A stretch of DNA of 64,000 nt, from positions 62,001 through 126,000 of the forward strand of contig CAZJBS010000005.1 in NCBI GenBank assembly GCA_964544475.1. The letters run 5' to 3'. Source of the DNA: CAZJBS01 sp964544475 (lineage in GTDB: Bacteria > CLD3 > SB21). Positions 16,818-24,562 of the stretch are shown in pieces; within the stretch, counting starts at the first letter, position 1, and each line of letters opens with the position of its first letter. The notes under the pieces are model-generated. The model saw only the letters and a program-made list of their open reading frames with translations. It was not told the DNA's origin and made no database searches. The position numbers were made by a program, and so were the translations under genes.

Positions 16818-16992
16818 GTTCCAAGCGGTCCCGGCCGTTTTCCTCAAGAGTCCATCATACGAAGTGAGCTTGCATCCGTCCCATAAGCTGGCATATCGCT
16901 GAGGCGCTGCTCATCGGCCAGAATCCAGAACCCGATCGCCCTGGGCCTCATGAAATGGAGATAAGCAACCCTTTTGAAGTCCCCGCTGGAAC
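16818..16992 (+). ncRNA. ssrS: Structured non-coding RNA, candidate 6S RNA
   Basis: The transcript is about 175 nt. The 5' end GTTCCAAGCGG (16818-16828) pairs with CCGCTGGAAC (16983-16992) with one bulged A. Inside, TCAAGAG (16844-16850) pairs with CTTTTGA after an asymmetric internal loop. The apical part contains TGAGGC/GCCTCA and ATCGG/CCGAT in a long irregular hairpin flanked by CCAT/ATGG. A rod with closing stem, internal bubble and long apical arm, about 180 nt long, is the 6S RNA shape, and the 5' segment GTTC-CAAGCGG resembles the start of proteobacterial 6S. 6S RNA mimics an open promoter and sequesters sigma70 RNA polymerase. The alternative is a structured leader of the gene at 17052. 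Identification is by hand folding only. Confidence 0.45.
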
Positions 16993-17051
16993 GATGATAC
17001 ACCCGGCATCTGTAACTGGTCTTTTCGAACCACGATCAACCCGGCTTTCCC

Positions 17052-18644
17052 ATGACCTCGATTGAAAAGGAACGTCGAAAGAATCACGAACTCCGTGCCC
17101 TGATTCATTTCATCGTCGAATCCGCCCGAAAAACCAACAAGTCTTCCTGGACCTGCATTTCAGAAACCTACGACCTGATTCATCGGATTTTGCGCGAAAG
17201 CCGCGATCTGTCCGTTTCTCAGGACCTGCTCAACAAGTTTGAAACCAACCGGCGCGTCATCGAGGACATCTACCAAAAAGACCAACCGCTACCGAAAACC
17301 CTCTCCGCGCAATTGACCCAGTATTTTACGCGCGTCTTTGGCGCCAAACAACAACCGCACGGCGGCATGCCGGACAAGGACGATCCGACGCATGAATTCC
17401 ATGTCAAGGTGGACAGCTTCCTCCGCGACTACGTGATCAAACAGATCATCGATTCCCGCGTCGTTTTTCTGCTCGTGGTAACGGTGATTTACCGCCAGTT
17501 GAAAGACAAACCGACGACGGAACTCCGCGAAGACGCCGTCCGCTTCACCGACCTGTTTCAGCGCATCGATGCCCGGCCTGACCGCACCCTCAGCATCGTG
17601 ATCTATAATTTCTGCCAGGCTTCCGTGGATGCCATCGACGAAACGGACTATGCCCGAGCGACCCTGTACTGTGAACGCGCCGTCGAACTGTTCAAGCGCA
17701 TTCATTCTGCTTCCAAAGTGAAGAACGCCATCCGTTCACAGATTGAAGACGCGATGCGCATCACGACGGAGCGCCTGATCAACCGTATCCAGGAGCATGA
17801 CGAATCGGAACAGGTCCGCATTGTCGAGTCGCTTGTCAGCCAGGTTATCAACATTGAGTTGGCCGCCTACCTCATGCCGCAGCTCGTGTTTTTTCTGATT
17901 CGTGCGCAAAAATATGAAGAATGTCTGGAGCACCTCGAGCGCATCATCACTGCCAACGATCTGACCGGCGATTTTCTGGATTACCAGACGGCCATCACCC
18001 TGTGTTTCGAATGGTGCGATTCGTTGTTGAAGGCCGAGCGTTATTCCAGGGGCAAAGTGGATTTCAGTTTCATCGACAGGGGCAAAACGAACATCCGGCG
18101 TATTTTCGACCTGGCCGGCAGGATCACGGTCCCGGACATGGAGGACGACACGTTTTTCAATGTGGAGATCGAAAAGCTGGCCGTTATTTTCAGCCACGCC
18201 GGCACGCTCTTTTTCAAGACGGGCGATCTCGACGACGCCATCAAGGCCTACCGAAAGAGCTTCGATATCATCTCGCTCAAACACTGCAGCCGCAACCGCG
18301 ATTCCGTGGACGAAATCCTCGATCGCTACAAGGACATGCTGCACCATCCGCTCAACAGCGCCCCTCCCGAAGCGCACGCGCTGATCGCGACGCTCGCGTC
18401 CGAAAAAGGTTACGACCTTTTGGTGGATTCGCAAATCAACAAAAGGCCTCCCGGCGCGGCGCCCGTCCGCCGTGAAGACATGAACTTCGCCGCCATCGAT
18501 CACCCTCAAAAAGAAATGGTTTCGGACCTGATCGATTCGGTGGGCACGAAACTCAAGGTCAATTTCTCAGGCCCGTTCGAATCATTCCGGACGCCGATCG
18601 AACAAATCTATCACCACGTCAAGGAACGGATGCAATTCACCTGA
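17052..18644 (+). CDS. Large helical protein with C-terminal TPR-like segment, function unknown
   Basis: The product has 530 residues with no signal peptide or membrane segment, so it is probably cytoplasmic. Almost the whole chain is predicted helical by composition. A TPR-like unit (VIFSHAGTLFFKTGDLDDAIKAYRKSFDII) lies at about residues 377-406, and earlier helices (DYARATLYCERAVELFKRI; RAQKYEECLEHLERII) have the same spacing, so most of the protein may be a divergent TPR array. The N-terminus is strongly charged (SIEKERRKNHEL). No catalytic motif is visible. The start ATG 17052 lacks a Shine-Dalgarno; it sits 60 bases after the structured RNA and may depend on it or be read from another promoter. 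It converges with the PhoD-like gene (6 bp between stops). Confidence 0.7.
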   Translation: MTSIEKERRKNHELRALIHFIVESARKTNKSSWTCISETYDLIHRILRESRDLSVSQDLLNKFETNRRVIEDIYQKDQPLPKTLSAQLTQYFTRVFGAKQQPHGGMPDKDDPTHEFHVKVDSFLRDYVIKQIIDSRVVFLLVVTVIYRQLKDKPTTELREDAVRFTDLFQRIDARPDRTLSIVIYNFCQASVDAIDETDYARATLYCERAVELFKRIHSASKVKNAIRSQIEDAMRITTERLINRIQEHDESEQVRIVESLVSQVINIELAAYLMPQLVFFLIRAQKYEECLEHLERIITANDLTGDFLDYQTAITLCFEWCDSLLKAERYSRGKVDFSFIDRGKTNIRRIFDLAGRITVPDMEDDTFFNVEIEKLAVIFSHAGTLFFKTGDLDDAIKAYRKSFDIISLKHCSRNRDSVDEILDRYKDMLHHPLNSAPPEAHALIATLASEKGYDLLVDSQINKRPPGAAPVRREDMNFAAIDHPQKEMVSDLIDSVGTKLKVNFSGPFESFRTPIEQIYHHVKERMQFT

Positions 18645-18650
18645 CGAACG

Positions 18651-20009
18651 CTACTCCTCATCGAAGGCTTTGGCCGATTTCGGTTTCAGTTCCCTGGCGG
18701 CAATGACATAATTCCACAACAACAAGCCTTCCTCATCGTACGTTTCCAATTCCACCTTTCGATCCTTCAAAGGACCTGAAAATCTGAGGACTCCAAAATT
18801 CCTGCGGTCATGCACAAACGTGCCCGCCACCCGCATCCGGTTGTTCAATTCATCGCCCGGCGCGTGCGGCGCCGATGTCAACGGTGACGACGTGAAATCA
18901 TAAAGCGGATAAAATTTCTTGTCCTCTAATTTCAGCAATTCCGTATGGTGCCGGTCTCCGCTGAGAAAAAGGACCCCGGTGATGTTATTCGCCCTGATAA
19001 ACGCCAGAAGGTCCTCGCGCTCGAAAGTAAACTGGTTGAACGATTCGAATTTTGAAAATGTATTGATCATCTGGCTGCCGCACACAATGACTTTGAAGTT
19101 CGCGCGGCTGTACAGCAAGGCGTCTTTCAGCCACGCCAACTGAACCTTTCCCAGCATGGTTTTGGCCGGTGAGTCGATCTCGTTGTACGGCGAACGATGG
19201 AACCGGTTATCCAGCATGAAAAAATCGACGTCGGACCACCTGAATTGAAAAAAAACGCCCGGCGCATCGGGTAGTCCCGACGTCGGATTGGGCCAATACA
19301 GATTGAAAGCCTCCAGCGCCTTGTATTTTTGTGAGAAACTCCGATCCGAATTGTTAGGTCCAAAATCGTGATCGTCCCACGTGGCGTAATGATGGCTTCC
19401 GGAAAGCAACGGTTGCAGTTCCTTCAACGCTCGTGTATGCCGGTTGCGATGCAGGATGCCGGACCAGCTGTACCAATCCACTTCTCTCAGATAGGTGTTG
19501 TCGCCCAGCCAAACCATCACATCCGTGTGCTTGGACGCCATGGCCTGAAAAATACCATAGTGGCCGCCGTACAAACTGCCCGGCCGGTCCACCGAATCCT
19601 GGTTCACGTAAGCGCACGACCCGACCGCGACGCTGAAGTCCGGAGGATCGGTGCGATGTTCCCACAACTTCTGAGTCCGGAATTGCAGCGGCCGGTCGAT
19701 GACCGCCTGTTGGTAGTTGACCCACACTTCGTATTCATACGCCTGTCCGTTTTCGAGGTCCGTGACACGGATGTGTGCAATTAGGTCATTGATTTTTTCA
19801 GTCCGGATCGGTTCGGTCATCCATGAGTGCGCGGGAAGACCCTTTTTCCAATACCGAACGTGCACGACGGCCGGCTCCGTCGTTTGAAGCCAGACCATCA
19901 CTTCGGTTTTTTCCGCATAACCCAGCATGGGACCGGCTTGAATCCAGTCGGCGGCATCTCCGCCGTACACACTTTGACAAAGCATCCATGATGCCAGTAA
20001 CCAAACCAT
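18651..20009 (-). CDS. PhoD-like alkaline phosphatase / phosphodiesterase
   Basis: The product has 452 residues from ATG 20009, fixed by AAGGAG eight bases upstream and a following signal-like segment (MVWLLASWMLCQSVYG). A fibronectin-like N-terminal domain (residues about 30-120: VMVWLQTTEPAVVHVRYW) precedes a metallophosphatase core with VAVGSCAYVNQD, MVWLGDNTYLRE, WDDHDFGPNNSD, VCGSQM and FLSGDRHHTELL. These supply the Asp, Asn and His ligands of the PhoD family (PF09423), Ca/Fe-dependent phosphodiesterases of the periplasm or cell surface. It would release phosphate from organic esters or teichoic/phospholipid-type diesters. The frame extends upstream into the permease gene, but those residues have no coding character. 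It is separated from the ABC permease by 95 bp and could be in its own unit. Confidence 0.9.
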   Translation of the reverse strand: MVWLLASWMLCQSVYGGDAADWIQAGPMLGYAEKTEVMVWLQTTEPAVVHVRYWKKGLPAHSWMTEPIRTEKINDLIAHIRVTDLENGQAYEYEVWVNYQQAVIDRPLQFRTQKLWEHRTDPPDFSVAVGSCAYVNQDSVDRPGSLYGGHYGIFQAMASKHTDVMVWLGDNTYLREVDWYSWSGILHRNRHTRALKELQPLLSGSHHYATWDDHDFGPNNSDRSFSQKYKALEAFNLYWPNPTSGLPDAPGVFFQFRWSDVDFFMLDNRFHRSPYNEIDSPAKTMLGKVQLAWLKDALLYSRANFKVIVCGSQMINTFSKFESFNQFTFEREDLLAFIRANNITGVLFLSGDRHHTELLKLEDKKFYPLYDFTSSPLTSAPHAPGDELNNRMRVAGTFVHDRRNFGVLRFSGPLKDRKVELETYDEEGLLLWNYVIAARELKPKSAKAFDEE

Positions 20010-20104
20010 GGGAACTCTCTCCTTCGCTAGAAGTGTAGGAATACACCCGATGCCTCGGTGTCGGGCACAGGTATGGTAATCAAAATAAAACGATTTGGAA
20101 AGTC

Positions 20105-21316
20105 TTATTCGTATCGAAGGGATTCGATGACATCCGCTTTGGCCGCTTTCCAGGCCGGATAGAACCCGAAGAAGAGACCGACGGCCGCCGACAAACCAAA
20201 GCTGACCACAATGGAATCCGGCGTGATCACCGCCGACCATCCATTGTTGCGCATCATCACTGCGGCCCCGACGCCGGCGGCCACGCCAATGATGCCGCCC
20301 ATCAGGCAAATCATGAGCGCCTCGATCAGAAATTGCGTCAGAATGTCGCGTTTCTTGGCGCCGATGGCTTTTCGAATTCCGATTTCCTTCGTCCGTTCCG
20401 TCACCGAAACGACCATGATATTCATGATGCCGATGCCGCCAACAACCAGTGAAATGGCCGCAATGGACGCCAAAAGCAAAGACAGGGTCTGGCTGGTTTC
20501 CTGAGCCGTGGAAATGACGTCGGCCATGTTGCGAATCTCGAAATCGTTCTCCTGATCGGTGCGCAGGCGGTGCATCCGACGCAAGACCCGTTCGATATCA
20601 AACGTGGCGTCGTCGAGCGGGGCCAGGTCCGCCACCTGCACAGCCACCGACGACAGATAATCGATGCCAAAAACGCGGTATTGGGCCGTCATCAACGGAA
20701 TGACGATCTGGTCGTCCTGGTTCTGCATACCGGTGGATCCCTTCCGCGCCAGCGTGCCGATCACACGGAAATTCTGCCCGCTCACCTTGATGGTCTTGCC
20801 GATCGGCGACAACGTGCCGAAAAGTTCCTCGGCCGTCGTCGCTCCAAGAACCGCCACTTTGGCTCTGGCTTTTTCCTCGTCGGCGTTGAAGAAGCGGCCG
20901 GCCGACACGACGAAACTCCGGACGGACACCCACGCGGGTTTCGCCCCGACAACCGACGTGTTGACATTCTTGTTCAGGTACTTGACCTGCGCATTGCGCG
21001 AGAGTTCGGGAGAACAGGCTGTGATGATCGATGAGTGCCGTTGAATAGCCGCCGCATCTTCCAGAGTCAACGTCTGCGAACTGCCGGCGCCGAGCGACGC
21101 CCCGCCCTGACGATTGGCTCCGGGACGCACAATCAGCAGATTCGTGCCGAGTCCTTTCAGACGTTCGTTGATGCGCTGTCGCGAACCCTCGCCGATGGCC
21201 ACCATGGCAATGACCGAGCCCACACCGATGATGATGCCGAGCATGGTCAGGAGGCTGCGCAGGCGGTTGGCATGCAGGGCGTTGGCGGCGGTCAGTAGAC
21301 TCTCGGAAAAATGCAT
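20105..21316 (-). CDS. MacB-type ABC transporter permease (FtsX family)
   Basis: The product has 403 residues. A first transmembrane helix (SLLTMLGIIIGVGSVIAMVAIG) follows an amphipathic N-terminus. A large periplasmic MacB-type domain occupies about residues 45-250, and the C-terminal FtsX domain has three membrane segments with the conserved GGIGIMNIMVVSVTERTKEIGIRKAIGAKK loop, here at about residues 300-330. There is no ATP-binding domain, so this is the permease half of a MacAB/LolCDE-like system. It starts two bases after the stop of the HlyD/MacA-like adaptor and is surely co-transcribed with it. Such systems drive export of peptides, lipids or lipoproteins across the envelope using a separate ATPase, which is not found in the window. 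The substrate is unknown. Confidence 0.92.
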   Translation of the reverse strand: MHFSESLLTAANALHANRLRSLLTMLGIIIGVGSVIAMVAIGEGSRQRINERLKGLGTNLLIVRPGANRQGGASLGAGSSQTLTLEDAAAIQRHSSIITACSPELSRNAQVKYLNKNVNTSVVGAKPAWVSVRSFVVSAGRFFNADEEKARAKVAVLGATTAEELFGTLSPIGKTIKVSGQNFRVIGTLARKGSTGMQNQDDQIVIPLMTAQYRVFGIDYLSSVAVQVADLAPLDDATFDIERVLRRMHRLRTDQENDFEIRNMADVISTAQETSQTLSLLLASIAAISLVVGGIGIMNIMVVSVTERTKEIGIRKAIGAKKRDILTQFLIEALMICLMGGIIGVAAGVGAAVMMRNNGWSAVITPDSIVVSFGLSAAVGLFFGFYPAWKAAKADVIESLRYE

Positions 21317-21318
21317 GG

Positions 21319-22617
21319 TTAGCGTCCCAGGCCGGAGCGGCTCTTCATGCGTTCCTTGAATTCTTCACTTTCCTTCTTGGCCTGTGAAAACTTGACCAGC
21401 AGAACTTTGGAAGAATCCGTGAGGCCGTCGAGAATTTCAGTTTCGTCGAAATTGGCAAGACCGATACGAACGGGTTTCAGGACGAGCCGGTCGCCTTCCG
21501 CCGTCACCACAAATCGAACCTGGCCCTCCTGGCGCACGTGGTTGGATGACATCCCGGCGCGTTTTTCCTGGCGGGTGCGCACGATCCGTCGGGATGAATC
21601 CGATGCCGCATCCGATTTGGCGGAACGGTCGGGCAGAGCGACGCCGGCCTGAGCCAGCGTCTTCCGGTCCGTTTCGAGTTCGCCCTGGTCTCTCAGCAGT
21701 TCGTTTGAGATAATGAGCGCGTCGTCGCGACTGGCAATATCGATCGTGATCGTCGCATTCATCCCCGATTTGAGTTTGTTACCACGGTTGGGTACGAGGA
21801 TCACCACGTCGAACGTCGTCACGTTTTGCACGACCGTCGACTGGGCCGCGATACGTACGACCTTGCCCGTGAAAAAATCATCCGGATACGCGTCGGCAAC
21901 GATGCGCGTTTCCTGTTCGATCCCGACCTTGCCGATATCGACCTCGTCGACCGACGCGACGACATACACTTCGTCCATGTTGGCCACGCGGGCGATGGTC
22001 GTGCCACCGCCGACGTTGGAAACCGCCGACGACACGATCTGTCCCGCGGACACCGTGCGGGACAGGACCAATCCCCGGATCGGCGACAGGACGATCGTCT
22101 CGGCGAGTTTCTGACGGGCGAGCACGAGATTGGATACGGCCTTCACGACCGAGGACCTGGACCGGACAAACTCGACGTGCGCCTGGTCAAATTCTTCCTG
22201 CGAGATGAGATTCTTCGCGAACAGGTCCTGCGCGCGTTTCCAGTTGTTTTCCTGTTGCACGAGCACGGACGCCGCCACCATCGAATCCGCCAGCGCCTGT
22301 TCGAAGGCATTGCGGGTGTCGGTTTGATCCAATTTGCAGATCAACTGGCCGACGCGCACGTGGTCGCTCGCTTCGATCGGAATCGTTTCAACAATACCGC
22401 TGGCTTTGGATTTGATCTCGATGACGTTGATCGGCGTCACCACGCCGGTGGCCGATACGGATACGCGGATTTCTCCGCGCCGCAACGACATCGCCCTGGT
22501 CACGGTCGATGACGCGGCGGTATCGAATTTCTTGTCCGCCGGCTCCCGTACAAACAGGAAATAAACAGCCAGAATAATGGCGATGGAAGGCACGGCGATT
22601 ACGAGCGTTCTTTTCAT
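21319..22617 (-). CDS. MacA/HlyD-type periplasmic adaptor protein
   Basis: The product has 432 residues from ATG 22617, with GGAG five bases upstream and an N-terminal membrane anchor (LVIAVPSIAIILAVYFLFV). Barrel-sandwich halves flank a helical hairpin: SATGVVTPINVIEIKSKASG and SPIRGLVLSRTVSAGQIV carry the lipoyl-like pieces, and residues about 110-175 form the coiled hairpin (NAFEQALADSMVAASVLVQQ). The beta-barrel domain follows (VYVVASVDEVDIGKVG; GKVVRIAAQSTVVQN). The C-terminal about 120 residues include a low-complexity charged linker (RSAKSDAASDSSRRIVRTRQ) before the membrane-proximal domain. It links an inner-membrane ABC permease to an outer-membrane channel. The permease gene follows after two bases; an ATPase gene, usually between them or next to them, is missing. 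Confidence 0.92.
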   Translation of the reverse strand: MKRTLVIAVPSIAIILAVYFLFVREPADKKFDTAASSTVTRAMSLRRGEIRVSVSATGVVTPINVIEIKSKASGIVETIPIEASDHVRVGQLICKLDQTDTRNAFEQALADSMVAASVLVQQENNWKRAQDLFAKNLISQEEFDQAHVEFVRSRSSVVKAVSNLVLARQKLAETIVLSPIRGLVLSRTVSAGQIVSSAVSNVGGGTTIARVANMDEVYVVASVDEVDIGKVGIEQETRIVADAYPDDFFTGKVVRIAAQSTVVQNVTTFDVVILVPNRGNKLKSGMNATITIDIASRDDALIISNELLRDQGELETDRKTLAQAGVALPDRSAKSDAASDSSRRIVRTRQEKRAGMSSNHVRQEGQVRFVVTAEGDRLVLKPVRIGLANFDETEILDGLTDSSKVLLVKFSQAKKESEEFKERMKSRSGLGR

Positions 22618-22775
22618 GTGAACTCCAGATGAACGAATGTAGCCTGACGAGCACTTAGACGCAAGGCGGGAAAATTCGTTTAAGAGAAAAGGCCATATAC
22701 AGGTCCCGGGCCTGCAGCAACGAAATATCCCGGCAGCGAAATGGAATCGACAAAAAGCACAACAGAAGTATTTTA

Positions 22776-22805
22776 TTGACAAAAGACGTCTGGACGTCTT
22801 ATATT
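22776..22805 (+). promoter_or_regulatory. Methyltransferase promoter with a palindromic operator in the spacer
   Basis: TTGACA (22776-22781), 18-bp spacer, TATATT (22800-22805). The spacer is a perfect palindrome, AAGACGTC-TG-GACGTCTT (22783-22800), whose last base is also the first of the -10 box. Bound protein would block RNA polymerase. The predicted +1 falls at 22811-22812, on the start codon, so the message is probably leaderless. Confidence 0.7.
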
Positions 22806-22810
22806 ACTGT

Positions 22811-23953
22811 ATGGGCCATATCAAGCCAAGAACCGGTGAAAAAAAGCGACCGGGACAGGTCAGAGATGCAATCGTGGCCGTCCTCGAGAATCGACCCAAC
22901 GGCGCCAGCCTGAAAGAAATAGAGACAGAGGTTAGCAACATGCTTGGCAGTGTCTCGCCGTCGTCCATACGCTCCTATCTGAGATTGAATACCGAGAAAA
23001 TGTTTGTGCGCGAAGAAAGAGGCGTATACTTGTTGAACGCCTACGAGAACATTTTGCGGCGTGCCGAGATTGAAAATGATTTCCGCACGTTTGAAGCAGG
23101 TCGATTCACTCTTGTCAATGCCGATTGTTTGGAATGGATGCAGCGCCGTGAATCCAACTCACTTCACGCCGTCGTAACCGATCCACCGTACGGGCTGTTT
23201 GAATACTCAGATGAGCAGCAACTCAAGTTGAGAAATGGAAAGGGAGGAGTCTGGAGAATTCCACCATCCTTCGACGGCAACAAACGATCCCCCCTCCCCC
23301 GCTTCACCGTCCTGGATAAGCAGGACTTACAAACCCTTGAGGATTTCTTTTTTCTCTGGGCCAGGCGACTCATGCCAATCCTTGTGCCGGGTGCCAATGT
23401 AATTGTCGCCTCTAATCCGCTGCTCTCCTACCTCGTTGCAGGCGCCATTACGAAGGCCGGATTTCAACGAAGAGGAGAAATCATCCGGTTGGTCATGACG
23501 ATGCGCGGCGGAGATCGCCCCAAGGCTGCGCACAAAGAGTTCTCGTACGTGAGCGTAATGCCCCGATCAATGTGGGAACCATGGCTGATATTTCGGAAAC
23601 CGCTGGAAGGCCGCGTCCAGGATAACCTTCGGAAATGGAAGACCGGAGGATTTCGTCGACCATCAGCAGATCGCCCGTTTGGCGATGTTATTCATTCCTC
23701 ACCCACCAATAGAAACGAGAGGAGGATAGCCGCTCATCCGAGCCTTAAACCGCAGGCTTTCTTGAGGCAAATTGTCAGGGCATCGCTGCCGATGGGCGAA
23801 GGTGTCGTTTTTGATCCATTTGCCGGCTCCGGATCCACTTTGGCGGCCGCTGAAAATTTGGGGTACGAAAGCATCGGAATCGAGAAAGACCAGGCCTACT
23901 TCGACATGGCCACTCAGAGTATTGCCAGGCTCTCACTACTGCACATCACCTAG
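22811..23953 (+). CDS. Type II DNA methyltransferase (beta class, N4-cytosine/N6-adenine) with N-terminal winged-helix domain
   Basis: The product has 380 residues. Residues about 15-75 form a small helix-turn-helix/winged domain (VRDAIVAVLENRPNGASLKEI ending in REERGVYLL), resembling HARE-HTH domains found in restriction-modification proteins. The catalytic motif IV TDPPYG (DPPY at 124-127) comes before the SAM-binding motif FDPFAGSGSTLAAAE (FAGSG at 337-341), with the target-recognition region between, which defines the beta class. The DPPY motif means exocyclic amino methylation (N4-C or N6-A). The gene converges on and overlaps by 18 bp the PD-(D/E)XK nuclease gene, so it is the protective half of a Type II system. 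The promoter carries a palindromic operator, and the N-terminal domain could make the enzyme its own repressor (inference). The recognition site is unknown. Confidence 0.9.
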   Translation: MGHIKPRTGEKKRPGQVRDAIVAVLENRPNGASLKEIETEVSNMLGSVSPSSIRSYLRLNTEKMFVREERGVYLLNAYENILRRAEIENDFRTFEAGRFTLVNADCLEWMQRRESNSLHAVVTDPPYGLFEYSDEQQLKLRNGKGGVWRIPPSFDGNKRSPLPRFTVLDKQDLQTLEDFFFLWARRLMPILVPGANVIVASNPLLSYLVAGAITKAGFQRRGEIIRLVMTMRGGDRPKAAHKEFSYVSVMPRSMWEPWLIFRKPLEGRVQDNLRKWKTGGFRRPSADRPFGDVIHSSPTNRNERRIAAHPSLKPQAFLRQIVRASLPMGEGVVFDPFAGSGSTLAAAENLGYESIGIEKDQAYFDMATQSIARLSLLHIT

Positions 23954-24547
23954 GAGGTATATCCAGCTTCTTCGAAGTTTCTCGATACCTTGTTTGTGAA
24001 GCGTGGCCGTTCTCGTTCCCAACTCCCCTCGTGCGTTCTTTCTGAAATCAGTCCGTGTTACTTTGCCAAGATATATCTCCGAGAAAGTCAGCGGCCTTCG
24101 CTCAACCTTGGGTTCCGTCTCGGAATCGAGTTGGTAAACAAAGACGCACATCCATTGATCGCGCGCGCCATGCGTATCCACAGCGCCGCCGGGTTTTCTG
24201 GTCGTCTTGATCTCGATACCATCCGTCCCGGACCGTACTGCGTTTCCCGGATAAACACCATTCACGATCAGATCAGGATGTCCATTGAAGTACTGGTTGA
24301 CGGTCAACACTCTCGAGTGCTTGGCCAGACTTGCCGTGACCATGTCTGACAGTATTCCCGACATGATGGCCGGTCTCAGCATAACTCCGAGGCGGTCAAG
24401 ACCCTTTGCCGCCAAGTTGGTATCGACATCATAGAAGAAATCGTACACATCCTGCATGGCCATCTCAAAGTTCATGAGCCTCAGCTCGAACGGCAGAGTT
24501 GCCTTCGGATTGAATTTTGTGGGGTTTGGATGATTTCTTTCGATCAT
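23936..24547 (-). CDS. Putative Type II restriction endonuclease (PD-(D/E)XK)
   Basis: The product has 203 residues from ATG 24547; a TTG three codons upstream is less likely. The catalytic core is visible as GHPDLIV (Asp92) followed twenty residues later by GIEIKTTRK (Glu112, Lys114), the PD...ExK arrangement of restriction nucleases. A helical N-terminus (FEMAMQDVYDFFYDVD) and a C-terminal region rich in basic residues (KNARGELGTRTATLHKQG) complete a chain of typical Type II size. The convergent overlap with a methyltransferase gene makes the assignment strong although no named family is recognised. It lies only 15 bp after the stop of the 2266-residue surface protein on the same strand and has no clear Shine-Dalgarno, so its expression may depend on read-through from that long gene. 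Confidence 0.75.
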   Translation of the reverse strand: MIERNHPNPTKFNPKATLPFELRLMNFEMAMQDVYDFFYDVDTNLAAKGLDRLGVMLRPAIMSGILSDMVTASLAKHSRVLTVNQYFNGHPDLIVNGVYPGNAVRSGTDGIEIKTTRKPGGAVDTHGARDQWMCVFVYQLDSETEPKVERRPLTFSEIYLGKVTRTDFRKNARGELGTRTATLHKQGIEKLRRSWIYLLGDVQ

Positions 24548-24562
24548 GGTTCTCAAGTCCGC

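Noticed and set aside
22785..22798. Two GACGTC hexamers in the methyltransferase promoter as the possible recognition site of the R-M system
   Set aside because: They are arms of the operator palindrome. Nothing in either protein fixes the target, so calling it the recognition site would be a guess.
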